Source: Gammaproteobacteria bacterium
GTDB lineage: Bacteria > Pseudomonadota > Gammaproteobacteria > Steroidobacterales > Steroidobacteraceae
DNA length: 64,000 bases
Reading direction: 5' to 3'
Assembly (NCBI GenBank): GCA_027452045.1
Contig: DAIDHH010000031.1
Coordinates: 1-64,000 of the forward strand
Of the stretch, positions 53,212 through 60,632 are shown in pieces (within the stretch, counting starts at the first letter, position 1; the number at the start of each line of letters is the position of its first letter). The notes under the pieces were generated by a model that saw only the letters and a list, made by a program, of their open reading frames with translations, did not search any database and was not told the origin of the DNA. Position numbers and translations under genes: made by a program.

Positions 53212-54710
53212 TCGACCGCCCGACAATACTTTTCGATGAAGGCCCATTGCCGCGGCAGGGACTGTGCCGCGCCGGCCACGAGTCGCGCACGGCGCTGCAA
53301 TTCTCGGCCCAACCGTATCTCTTCGAGACAGTCCGCCATCGGGTCGTGACGGCGGGGAAGCACCCCCAGACCGAGATAGATCGAGACCCAGCTCGCCTCG
53401 GCAAAAGATCCCCGGTCATGAAGGGCGACCACTCCGGCTGCCTTGAACAGCTCGATCTGATGGCGCAGTCCCTCGGGGATTGGCATGTTCCGGCAATAAT
53501 CCCAGAACGCCCCCTCGTGTGCGCTCGCGTGGTAATGCAGGATGATGAAGTCGCGGATCGACTCGTAGCTGCGGATCATCAGACGGTTGTACTCTTCGGC
53601 AAGCTTCGGCTCGAATCCCTGGTCGGGGAAGAGCTCGATCAGCCTGCCGATCCCTGACTCGATGAGGTGGATGCTGGTGGACTCGAGCGGTTCGAGGAAG
53701 CCGCCGGCAAGACCTAACGCCACGCAATTGCGCTTCCATGCCTCACGCCTGCGTCCCGCGGTGAACTTGATCAGCTTAGGCCCCCCCAATGCTTCCCCGT
53801 CGAGGTTGGCGAGCAATGTCGTGGCGGCCTCGTCCTCGCCGATGTAGCTGCTGCAAAAGACATGACCATTGCCGGTACGATGTTGCAGGGGAATCCACCA
53901 TTGCCAACCCGCGCGATGTGCGGTCGAGCGGGTGAATGGAGCCGGCTCGCTGGCACGGGCACACGGTACCGCGAGAGCACGATCACAGGGGAGCCACTTA
54001 GACCAATCCTCGAACCCCGTCCGAAGGGCTTGCTCGATGAGCAGCGCCGAGAAGCCACTGCAATCGATGAAAAGATCCCCGCCCACCGCGCGCCCGTCCT
54101 CGAGGAGCACGTCTTGGATGAATCCGTCACTCGGCCTCAGGCGCACCTCGACGATTCGCCCCTCGATGCGCTTTACGCCGCGTCGTTCGGCAAATCCACG
54201 CAGGTACTGAGCGTAGGAGGCGGCATCGAACTGAAAGGCGTACGAATACGAGCCCAGAACGGACGCCCGATTGGGCACCGGCGGCGCGAATCGTCCGAGC
54301 TTCGCGGCCACCGTGGCGATGGAGAAGGTCTCATAGGACTGCTCATCCCCAGGCACGCGCATCTTGAGCCAAAGGTGGTGGGCCGAGACCCCTTGCGCGT
54401 CCGGCCCGAAATCGCCGAACCCGTGGAAGAATGGCCGGGAGGGGTTCCATCCTCGAAATTCGATGCCCAGTTTGAAGGTGGCCTGGGTCTTCCTGATGAA
54501 CTCGATCTCATCCAGGCCGAGGGTTGCGTTGAAGGCCCTCAGGGTGGGCAAGGTCGCCTCTCCGACCCCGACCGTCCCGATCTGCGAAGACTCGACCAGA
54601 GCGATCTCATCCACCCGCCGGCCCACAGTCGCGGCAAGCGCCGCAGCCGCCATCCAGCCCGCGCTGCCGCCGCCCACGATCACGATTCTGCGAATGGCCG
54701 AACCAGGCAT
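53208..54710 (-). CDS. Flavin-dependent tryptophan-halogenase family protein (3)
   Basis: A 500-residue flavoprotein with FAD motif VIVGGGSAGWMAAAAL (residues about 10-24), the family lysine in ATFKLGIEFRGW (near residue 81), and GWQWWIPLQH near residue 264. GVGEATLPTL near residue 48 is a family segment. It follows TonB receptor 2 by 67 bases and is coupled to the next halogenase by a four-base overlap. Two tandem halogenases and no SapC or cupin here contrast with the other TonB operon. No signal peptide is seen, so a cytosolic role on a small molecule or nucleotide-linked sugar is possible. Substrate is not known. Confidence 0.86.
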   Translation of the reverse strand: MPGSAIRRIVIVGGGSAGWMAAAALAATVGRRVDEIALVESSQIGTVGVGEATLPTLRAFNATLGLDEIEFIRKTQATFKLGIEFRGWNPSRPFFHGFGDFGPDAQGVSAHHLWLKMRVPGDEQSYETFSIATVAAKLGRFAPPVPNRASVLGSYSYAFQFDAASYAQYLRGFAERRGVKRIEGRIVEVRLRPSDGFIQDVLLEDGRAVGGDLFIDCSGFSALLIEQALRTGFEDWSKWLPCDRALAVPCARASEPAPFTRSTAHRAGWQWWIPLQHRTGNGHVFCSSYIGEDEAATTLLANLDGEALGGPKLIKFTAGRRREAWKRNCVALGLAGGFLEPLESTSIHLIESGIGRLIELFPDQGFEPKLAEEYNRLMIRSYESIRDFIILHYHASAHEGAFWDYCRNMPIPEGLRHQIELFKAAGVVALHDRGSFAEASWVSIYLGLGVLPRRHDPMADCLEEIRLGRELQRRARLVAGAAQSLPRQWAFIEKYCRAVD

Positions 54711-54777
54711 ACCCCTTCTTCTGCCGGAATCCGCAAAGAGTCAGAGGGCGCCGGGACCGGCACCCTCTGCCGCCGTC

Positions 54778-57700
54778 TCAGAACGTTACCCGCACCTCCG
54801 CCGTGTACGTCCGTCCGCTGTCGTACCAGGCGTGCGTCATCATACCAATATGCTGCTGCGTCAGCTCCTTGTACGTCGAGTTCGTCACGTTCAGTGCCGT
54901 AAAGCCAAGCGTGACGTGAGGATCGATTTTGTAGAAGAGCGACGCATCAAGCTCACCGTAAGCCGCCCCATAGATGGGCAGACCCCAGGCGACGTTCTCC
55001 TGGCCGAGGTTGGGGCTGCTCGGGTCGGTATTGTAGCCATTGGTGCCGTTGGCCGAATTGACATTCACCCCCATCAGATACTTGCTGCGCCAGCTGTACG
55101 CAAGACGCGCCGACACCGGCCCCCGGTCGTACAGCAGCGCAGCGTTGAACAAGTATTTCGACAGGTTCACCAACGGCAGATTGCCGAATGACTGCCCATT
55201 GGTGTCGCATCCGTTCAGATTGAGGGAGAGATTTGCCGCGCCGCCATTGCTCGAATCGCAGTATGCCCCGGTGACCGGGCTGTTGAGCGTCTGCGAACTG
55301 TCGACGTAGGTGAAGTTCACCTGCGTGCCGAAGCCCTTGAGGAAGCCGGGCAGGAAGTCATAGTACTGCTGATAGGCGAGCTCCAGGCCCTTGATGTCGC
55401 CCGTCGCGCCGTTGACCGGCCCCGTCACGGTAAAAGAGTACGGATTTCCTGCCGTGTCCGTGGCCGTTGTGGTGAGGACCTGATTGATTACGACGTCCGT
55501 CAGATGCTTGTAGAACACGTCGGCGGTCAGCGACCCGGTCGGGGCGAAATACCATTCCAGAGTACCGTCCACCTGAGTCGCCTTGGTCGGCTTCAGATCC
55601 GGGTTACCGTTGGCGGAGCCAGTCAGACTCTCCACACCGTTGCTGATGCCGGCGCTCAGGGTGCTGAAAGCCTGCAGTTGAGCGAAGCTCGGCCTCGACA
55701 TGCCCTCGGACACCGCCAGGTGCGACTGCAGATCGTGCCGCCAGTGGAATACCATGTTGAGGCTCGGCAGAACGTCGGTGTAGTCGTTCTTGGCGGTCAG
55801 CGGCATGACGAACCCGGGGAACGCCACATACTCGCTCAGCGAGTGTCCGGTTGGCGCTATTAGGGGAATCTGGAACGCGCTCATCACGAGGTTGCCGTTT
55901 GCCGTACCGACGGTACGCACGACACGAACACCCACGTTGCCGTCGACAGGCAGATTACCCATGTGGGTGCCGAAGGGAACCATGAGGTACGCGGCGTAGG
56001 TGTGCTCCGCCTGAGTGTTTACCCCGCCGGTCGGGGCAGCCCCTGGCGCCGGGTAGAGTGACGCCTGAGTCCAGGAGTAGTTGCAGGAGGGGTTAAGCTC
56101 CTTGCAAAGCACAGTCTGATAGGACTGTAGCGTCGCAAAGGTGCTCGGCCATCCGTTCGTGATCGAAGTCGCCGGGAACACCACCGGGGAAGGCGCCGGA
56201 ACCCCGCCGTTATAGAAGTTCGGAAAGTCATAGGTCATGTAGGGCGACTGAAACTGGTTGAGGTAAGCCAGGGTCGGGATGTCCCAACCCAGCTGCCAGG
56301 TCTGGCTGACCGCCTGCCAGTTGTAGCCGCTGCCCGGCTCCGAGACGCGCGTCAGCAGGCTGCGGTCGACCACCCGTACGCCCGCGCGAATCGATTTGAA
56401 GAAGCCATGGCCCAGGCTGTAATCGGCATCCTCGCTCCAGGCCCATTCCGTGCCATGGGCCCGGCTGAGACCGTCCATGGTGAACGCCCAGTAGTAATTG
56501 GCGGGGTTCTGCATGTAGGCCTGGGGGACCGATACGGATGGGGGTCCACTGCTATTGATATTGATCGTCTGCCAGGGAATATTGACGCCGGTCGCGGCGG
56601 TGAAGTCGTCGCCGCGGGTATAGCTGCGCACGTATTGCCCATTGGTCGTCAGTGTCAGCTTGTCGGTGACATCCCAGAGCAGATTCCACCTGAAGTCGTT
56701 CGTGGCATCGTTCTTGTCCGCGGAGCGTGTATCGTCATTGTATGGCACGCCGTTGTCGGTTGGATCGCTGAACGTGCCGGAGGTAAACACCCCGGCGGAA
56801 TTGAACGCGAAACTGGTTCCCGCCGCCGGCTCTATGTTGTAGGGGTTGAACGACTGGAATATCGCGTTCTCGTCCCAGTGGAACTTGTAGAATGACCCGA
56901 AATACGTGAGTGAGGTCTCGAGATTGTCGGTGGGTCGCCACTGCAACGCCACGTATGCGCCCTTGCGCGTGCGCTTGTATCGCAATGTACGCCAGGACAC
57001 CCCTTCCGGAATCCACTCCGTCGTGCCGGCCGGAACCCAGGAACTGGCCGCACCCTGGGCCGCAGTGCGCGGAAAGAAGGGATACAGCTCGATGCCATCC
57101 GTACGGTCCCTTGCCTTGGAATAGGCGATGTCGACGAGCGCGCCGATGTCGCCGATTCCCGTATGCCAGCGGTCGCTCATCAGCAGCGAGGCCGACGGCT
57201 GCAGGGGGCCGCGGCTGAGATCGCCCCACCCCCCCTGCACCGTGCCAGTGATGCGCGAACCGCTGAAATCAAACGGTTTGGCGGTACGCAGATTCACCAC
57301 GCCGCCGATTCCCCCTTCGATCTGCGAGGCGTCGGGGTTCTTATACACATCGACACCGGCGAGGAGCTCTGGCGGCACGTCATCGAAATTGAGCGAGCGC
57401 GAGCCATTGGCGGTGAAGGCGTCACCGCCATTGACCTCCGAGCGCACGTAGGTCAATCCGCGGATCGAGACCCCTGCCCCCTCGACCTGGAAATGCTCCG
57501 GGTCCACATGGCCGGCAATGTCCCGATAGGTATGATCGATGGCGATGCCGGGAATTCGCTGCAGGACCTCGGTAACGGAACGATCGGGCAATTTGCCGAT
57601 ATCGGCGGCGACGACGGAGTCGACGACCTGGACGGACATCTGCTTGATGCGCTGCGCCGTCATGATCGCCTGACGTTCGCCTGATACGACGACCTCCTGA

Positions 57701-57909
57701 AGGATCTTCTGGGTCTTCTTCGATGAGCTTTTGGCCGCGCCCGTCGGAGCCGGGGCGGGAGAGGCGTCCTGCGCAGGCGCCCCCTGGGCGTGCGCCGGTG
57801 ACATCGCGAGCACCAATGTCAGCGCTGTCGAAACAGCCGGCAAGCGAAGCGGCAGAGCGAACTTGCCGGCGGCGTGGGCGCGGCGGTAATGATTTGCAAG
57901 ACTGACCAC
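54778..57909 (-). CDS. TonB-dependent outer-membrane receptor (2), Xanthomonas/Caulobacter type
   Basis: A 1043-residue receptor. GTG 57909 lies eight bases after a run of six G and opens a signal peptide (hydrophobic segment PAVSTALTLVLAMSPAHAQG, about residues 24-42). The open frame further upstream crosses the divergent promoter region. The TonB box reads LQEVVVSG near residue 72; the plug domain has VVAADIGKLPDRSVTEVLQ and RIPGI, then YVRSEVNGGDAF. The C-terminus ends with aromatic-rich strands (RTYTAEVRVTF). As the first gene before the halogenases and the xyloglucan hydrolases, it probably imports xyloglucan oligosaccharides; the cargo is inferred. A degenerate operator lies 100 bases upstream. 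Confidence 0.9.
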   Translation of the reverse strand: MVSLANHYRRAHAAGKFALPLRLPAVSTALTLVLAMSPAHAQGAPAQDASPAPAPTGAAKSSSKKTQKILQEVVVSGERQAIMTAQRIKQMSVQVVDSVVAADIGKLPDRSVTEVLQRIPGIAIDHTYRDIAGHVDPEHFQVEGAGVSIRGLTYVRSEVNGGDAFTANGSRSLNFDDVPPELLAGVDVYKNPDASQIEGGIGGVVNLRTAKPFDFSGSRITGTVQGGWGDLSRGPLQPSASLLMSDRWHTGIGDIGALVDIAYSKARDRTDGIELYPFFPRTAAQGAASSWVPAGTTEWIPEGVSWRTLRYKRTRKGAYVALQWRPTDNLETSLTYFGSFYKFHWDENAIFQSFNPYNIEPAAGTSFAFNSAGVFTSGTFSDPTDNGVPYNDDTRSADKNDATNDFRWNLLWDVTDKLTLTTNGQYVRSYTRGDDFTAATGVNIPWQTININSSGPPSVSVPQAYMQNPANYYWAFTMDGLSRAHGTEWAWSEDADYSLGHGFFKSIRAGVRVVDRSLLTRVSEPGSGYNWQAVSQTWQLGWDIPTLAYLNQFQSPYMTYDFPNFYNGGVPAPSPVVFPATSITNGWPSTFATLQSYQTVLCKELNPSCNYSWTQASLYPAPGAAPTGGVNTQAEHTYAAYLMVPFGTHMGNLPVDGNVGVRVVRTVGTANGNLVMSAFQIPLIAPTGHSLSEYVAFPGFVMPLTAKNDYTDVLPSLNMVFHWRHDLQSHLAVSEGMSRPSFAQLQAFSTLSAGISNGVESLTGSANGNPDLKPTKATQVDGTLEWYFAPTGSLTADVFYKHLTDVVINQVLTTTATDTAGNPYSFTVTGPVNGATGDIKGLELAYQQYYDFLPGFLKGFGTQVNFTYVDSSQTLNSPVTGAYCDSSNGGAANLSLNLNGCDTNGQSFGNLPLVNLSKYLFNAALLYDRGPVSARLAYSWRSKYLMGVNVNSANGTNGYNTDPSSPNLGQENVAWGLPIYGAAYGELDASLFYKIDPHVTLGFTALNVTNSTYKELTQQHIGMMTHAWYDSGRTYTAEVRVTF

Positions 57910-58006
57910 GTTCTGTACCCCCCTCGAGTGCAGATTGAATTCGGTAGATTCGGTTTCGGCCGTCGCTCGTCCTGGCGCCGGCTTCCATGCTAGGTTAACG
58001 CCGTCA

Positions 58007-58035
58007 TTGTTTGCGCTACCAATCCGAAGTATGAT
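58007..58035 (+). promoter_or_regulatory. Putative sigma-70 promoter of the LysR gene
   Basis: TTGTTT (58007-58012), a 17-base spacer and TATGAT (58030-58035) read toward the LysR gene, 60 bases from its start codon. The -35 overlaps the degenerate operator site 8. Confidence 0.45.
58008..58021. promoter_or_regulatory. Degenerate LacI-type operator, site 8 (TonB receptor 2 / LysR)
   Basis: TGTTTGCGCTACCA, with the right arm and core intact and two mismatches in the left arm. It lies between the divergent TonB receptor 2 and LysR genes. Confidence 0.5.
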
Positions 58036-58046
58036 ATCAACTATAC
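58029..58046. promoter_or_regulatory. Possible regulator-binding palindrome between TonB receptor 2 and LysR
   Basis: An 18-base A/T-rich element with GTAT and ATAC ends and a GATATC core, overlapping the LysR -10. LysR-type regulators commonly bind such sites in divergent promoters; the assignment is a guess. Confidence 0.25.
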
Positions 58047-58094
58047 GAATTATTGAATATCCACAACCCCAGGGGCGAGCCATTTAGGAGGGGT

Positions 58095-59087
58095 ATGGCG
58101 CTCAACGCAAGAATGCGCGCATTTCTCAAGCGGCGGCTCAATATCCGCCAGCTGGCGCTCATCGCCCAGATGGACGAGTCGCGCTCGGTGGTCCGCGCTG
58201 CCGAGATGACGGGTATGTCGCAACCTGCGGCCTCGACGCTCCTCAGGATATTCGAAGAATCTTTCGAGGTACCGTTGTTCGAGCGTCACGCGCGTGGCAT
58301 CACCCCCACCCCCTTCGGGGAGATCCTCGCGCGGCACGCCCGGGCGATCCTCGCGGAAATCGAGCAGATCCAGGACGAGATCGACACGCTGAAGACCGGT
58401 CTTTCCGGGCAGACCGCCCTTGGCGCCATCCTGACGCCGGGCATGCATCTGGTGCCCGAAGCCATCCGGATGCTCAAACAGCAGCACCCGGGGCTGCTGG
58501 TCAGCGTCGAACTCGACAGCAGCCGGCCACTCATCGAGAAGCTGCAGGCGGGTCGCCTCGACCTCGTGATCGCCCGCTTTCTCGATTTCTGCGACCCGGC
58601 GGCCCTGCAGTTCGAGCCGCTCGGCAAGGAGTCCCATGCCGTGATCGCCTCGGGCACCCACCCGCTGGCCTCCGTCTCCAAGCCGCAGCTGAAGGAGCTC
58701 CTGGGGCAACCCTGGGTGCTGCCTCCCTCGGGCAGCGTGCTGCGCGAGCAGCTGAGCGCGCTCTTTCAGCGCAGGGGCCTCGCCATCCCGCGCAACATCC
58801 TTCAGACCCAATCCCTCTCGGCCGCGCTCGGATTGTTGCGGCACTGCAATGCGGTCACACCGCTGCCGAAGGCCGCGGTGCAGCCGCTCATCGAATCCGG
58901 CTTTCTGCGCGTACTGATCGATGACGTCGGTATCGACATGGGACCGTTCGGCCTCGTGACCCGCCGCACCCACCGTCTCTCCCCGGGCGCACAGGTGCTG
59001 GCCGATGCGCTGCGGCTCACCGCCGGCGTCTTGCCGCCCCCCGTTCCGAGGCTCGCCGTCGGCTCCGATGCGGCTTTCGATACTTGA
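58095..59087 (+). CDS. LysR-family transcriptional regulator
   Basis: A 330-residue regulator. The N-terminal winged helix-turn-helix is at about residues 12-70 (LNIRQLALIAQMDES, then VRAAEMTGMSQPAASTLLR). The LysR substrate-binding domain follows, with LARHARAILAEIEQIQDEID as linker helix and VELDSSRPLIEKLQAGRLDLVIARF. ATG 58095 has AGGAGGGGT immediately before it, a strong site; the open frame upstream lacks one. It resembles the sugar-responsive LysR group near GbpR, which is inference. It is divergent from TonB receptor 2 and upstream of the xylose operon, so it may control either. Its effector is unknown. Confidence 0.85.
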   Translation: MALNARMRAFLKRRLNIRQLALIAQMDESRSVVRAAEMTGMSQPAASTLLRIFEESFEVPLFERHARGITPTPFGEILARHARAILAEIEQIQDEIDTLKTGLSGQTALGAILTPGMHLVPEAIRMLKQQHPGLLVSVELDSSRPLIEKLQAGRLDLVIARFLDFCDPAALQFEPLGKESHAVIASGTHPLASVSKPQLKELLGQPWVLPPSGSVLREQLSALFQRRGLAIPRNILQTQSLSAALGLLRHCNAVTPLPKAAVQPLIESGFLRVLIDDVGIDMGPFGLVTRRTHRLSPGAQVLADALRLTAGVLPPPVPRLAVGSDAAFDT

Positions 59088-59111
59088 TTGCGCAGGTGGC
59101 GTTTGCAGTCG

Positions 59112-59141
59112 TTGACACCCCGGAGATGATAACGCTACCAT
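59112..59141 (+). promoter_or_regulatory. Putative sigma-70 promoter of the xylose operon
   Basis: A perfect TTGACA (59112-59117), an 18-base spacer and TACCAT (59136-59141). The -10 overlaps operator site 9. The start would be near 59148, about 27 bases before the CTG start codon. Confidence 0.55.
59127..59140. promoter_or_regulatory. LacI-type operator, site 9 (xylB-xylA)
   Basis: TGATAACGCTACCA, placed between the -35 and the start point of the xylB promoter. It is the copy most directly tied to xylose metabolism, which favours a xylose-related effector for the regulator. Confidence 0.75.
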
Positions 59142-59174
59142 ATTGAGATTCACCAAACGTCCAGGAGCACGGCA

Positions 59175-60632
59175 CTGTATCTCGGCATCGATATCGGCAC
59201 CTCCGGCGTCAAGGCGGTGCTTCTCGAGGAGTCCGGCGGCATCACCGCCCAGGCCTCTTGCGCGCTCGAGGTGAGTCGTCCCTCGCCCGGCTTTTCGGAA
59301 CAGGACCCGCAAGCGTGGTGGCAGGCCACACAGCGCGCCGTGGCGGCGCTCCCTAAGGATGCCCGCGCCGCGGTGCGCGCCGTGGGACTCTCTGGACAGA
59401 TGCACGGCGCGACACTGCTCGATGCCGAGGACCGGCCGTTGCGGCCCGCCATCCTCTGGAATGACGGCCGATCGGCGCAGGAGTGCCTGGAGCTCGAGCG
59501 CCGCGAGCCGGCCTCGCGCGCCATCACGGGCAACATCATGATGCCCGGCTTCACCGCGCCGAAGCTGCTGTGGGTGGCCCGGCACGAGCCGGAGGTCTTC
59601 CGTCGCACCGCTCATGTGCTGCTGCCGAAGGACTACGTGCGCCTGCGGCTGACCGGTGAGAAGGTGAGCGACATGTCCGATGCCGCCGGCACGGGGTGGC
59701 TCGATGTCGGCCGGCGCGAATGGTCCGATGCCATGCTGGCGGCGACCGATCTCACTCGCGGCCACATGCCGCACCTGGTCGAGGGCTCGAGCGCCTCCGG
59801 GACGCTCACCGCCCGGGCGGCCGGGGAGCTCGGCCTGCCGCGCGCCATCGTGGCCGGTGGCGGCGGCGATAACGCTGCGAGCGCCGTAGGTCTTGGGGTC
59901 GTACGCCCGGGTCAGGCCTTCCTGTCGCTCGGCACTTCCGGCGTTCTGTTCGTGGTGACGGAGCGGTTCCGGCCGAACCCCGAGCGCGCCGCGCACGCCT
60001 TCTGCCACTGTCTGCCGGAACGCTGGCACCAGATGTCCGTCATGTTGAGTGCGGCGAGCACCCTCGACTGGGTTGCGCAACTGGTGGGCTCCACCAATCT
60101 CCCCGGGATCGTGGAGCGCGCCGAAGCACACGGCCTCAGCCGTCACTCGCCCCTCTTCCTGCCCTACCTCACCGGCGAGCGCACCCCGCACAACGATCCG
60201 CACGCCCGGGGCGTTTTCTTCGGACTGCGTCCGGACTCGGGCACGGACGAGCTGGTCGGCGCGGTGCTCGAGGGTGTGGCCCTGGCATTCGCGGACGGCC
60301 TCGAGGTGCTCACGGAAAAAGGCGATCCGGTGGGCGAGATCAGCGTCACCGGAGGCGGCGCACGTCTGCCGTACTGGGGCAAGCTCATCGCCGCGGCGCT
60401 GCGACGGCCGCTCACCTACCGCTCGGGCGGCGAGGTTGGCGCCGCCCTCGGTGCCGCCCGGCTCGCGCACCTGGCCGCCGGGGGATCGGAGCAAGACGTG
60501 TGCCCCGCCCCGCGCATCGAGCGCGTGATCGAACCCGACGCCGCGCTGTCCTCGCTCCTCGCGAGCCGGCGCCGCACTTTCCAACGCCTGTATCAGGATC
60601 TGAAGACCGCTTTCGTGGAGTTCTGCTCATGA
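59175..60632 (+). CDS. xylB: Xylulokinase
   Basis: A 485-residue cytosolic FGGY kinase phosphorylating D-xylulose to xylulose 5-phosphate. The N-terminal phosphate-binding run YLGIDIGTSGVKAVLL lies before the first ATG/GTG/TTG in frame (GTG 59217), so that start would destroy the fold. The CTG at 59175, with AGGAG seven bases upstream, restores the full family N-terminus and the usual length. Other signatures: GLSGQMHGATLLD, PAILWNDGRS, LLPKDYVRLRLTG, GGGGDNAASAVGLG with the catalytic aspartate, SLGTSG, and GGGARLPYWG. It overlaps xylA by four bases (ATGA). Confidence 0.9.
   Translation: MYLGIDIGTSGVKAVLLEESGGITAQASCALEVSRPSPGFSEQDPQAWWQATQRAVAALPKDARAAVRAVGLSGQMHGATLLDAEDRPLRPAILWNDGRSAQECLELERREPASRAITGNIMMPGFTAPKLLWVARHEPEVFRRTAHVLLPKDYVRLRLTGEKVSDMSDAAGTGWLDVGRREWSDAMLAATDLTRGHMPHLVEGSSASGTLTARAAGELGLPRAIVAGGGGDNAASAVGLGVVRPGQAFLSLGTSGVLFVVTERFRPNPERAAHAFCHCLPERWHQMSVMLSAASTLDWVAQLVGSTNLPGIVERAEAHGLSRHSPLFLPYLTGERTPHNDPHARGVFFGLRPDSGTDELVGAVLEGVALAFADGLEVLTEKGDPVGEISVTGGGARLPYWGKLIAAALRRPLTYRSGGEVGAALGAARLAHLAAGGSEQDVCPAPRIERVIEPDAALSSLLASRRRTFQRLYQDLKTAFVEFCS

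Noticed and set aside
58050-60584. An 844-residue frame antisense to LysR and xylB
   Set aside because: It has low-complexity Arg/Gly/His content, and the plus-strand genes have clear families and ribosome-binding sites.
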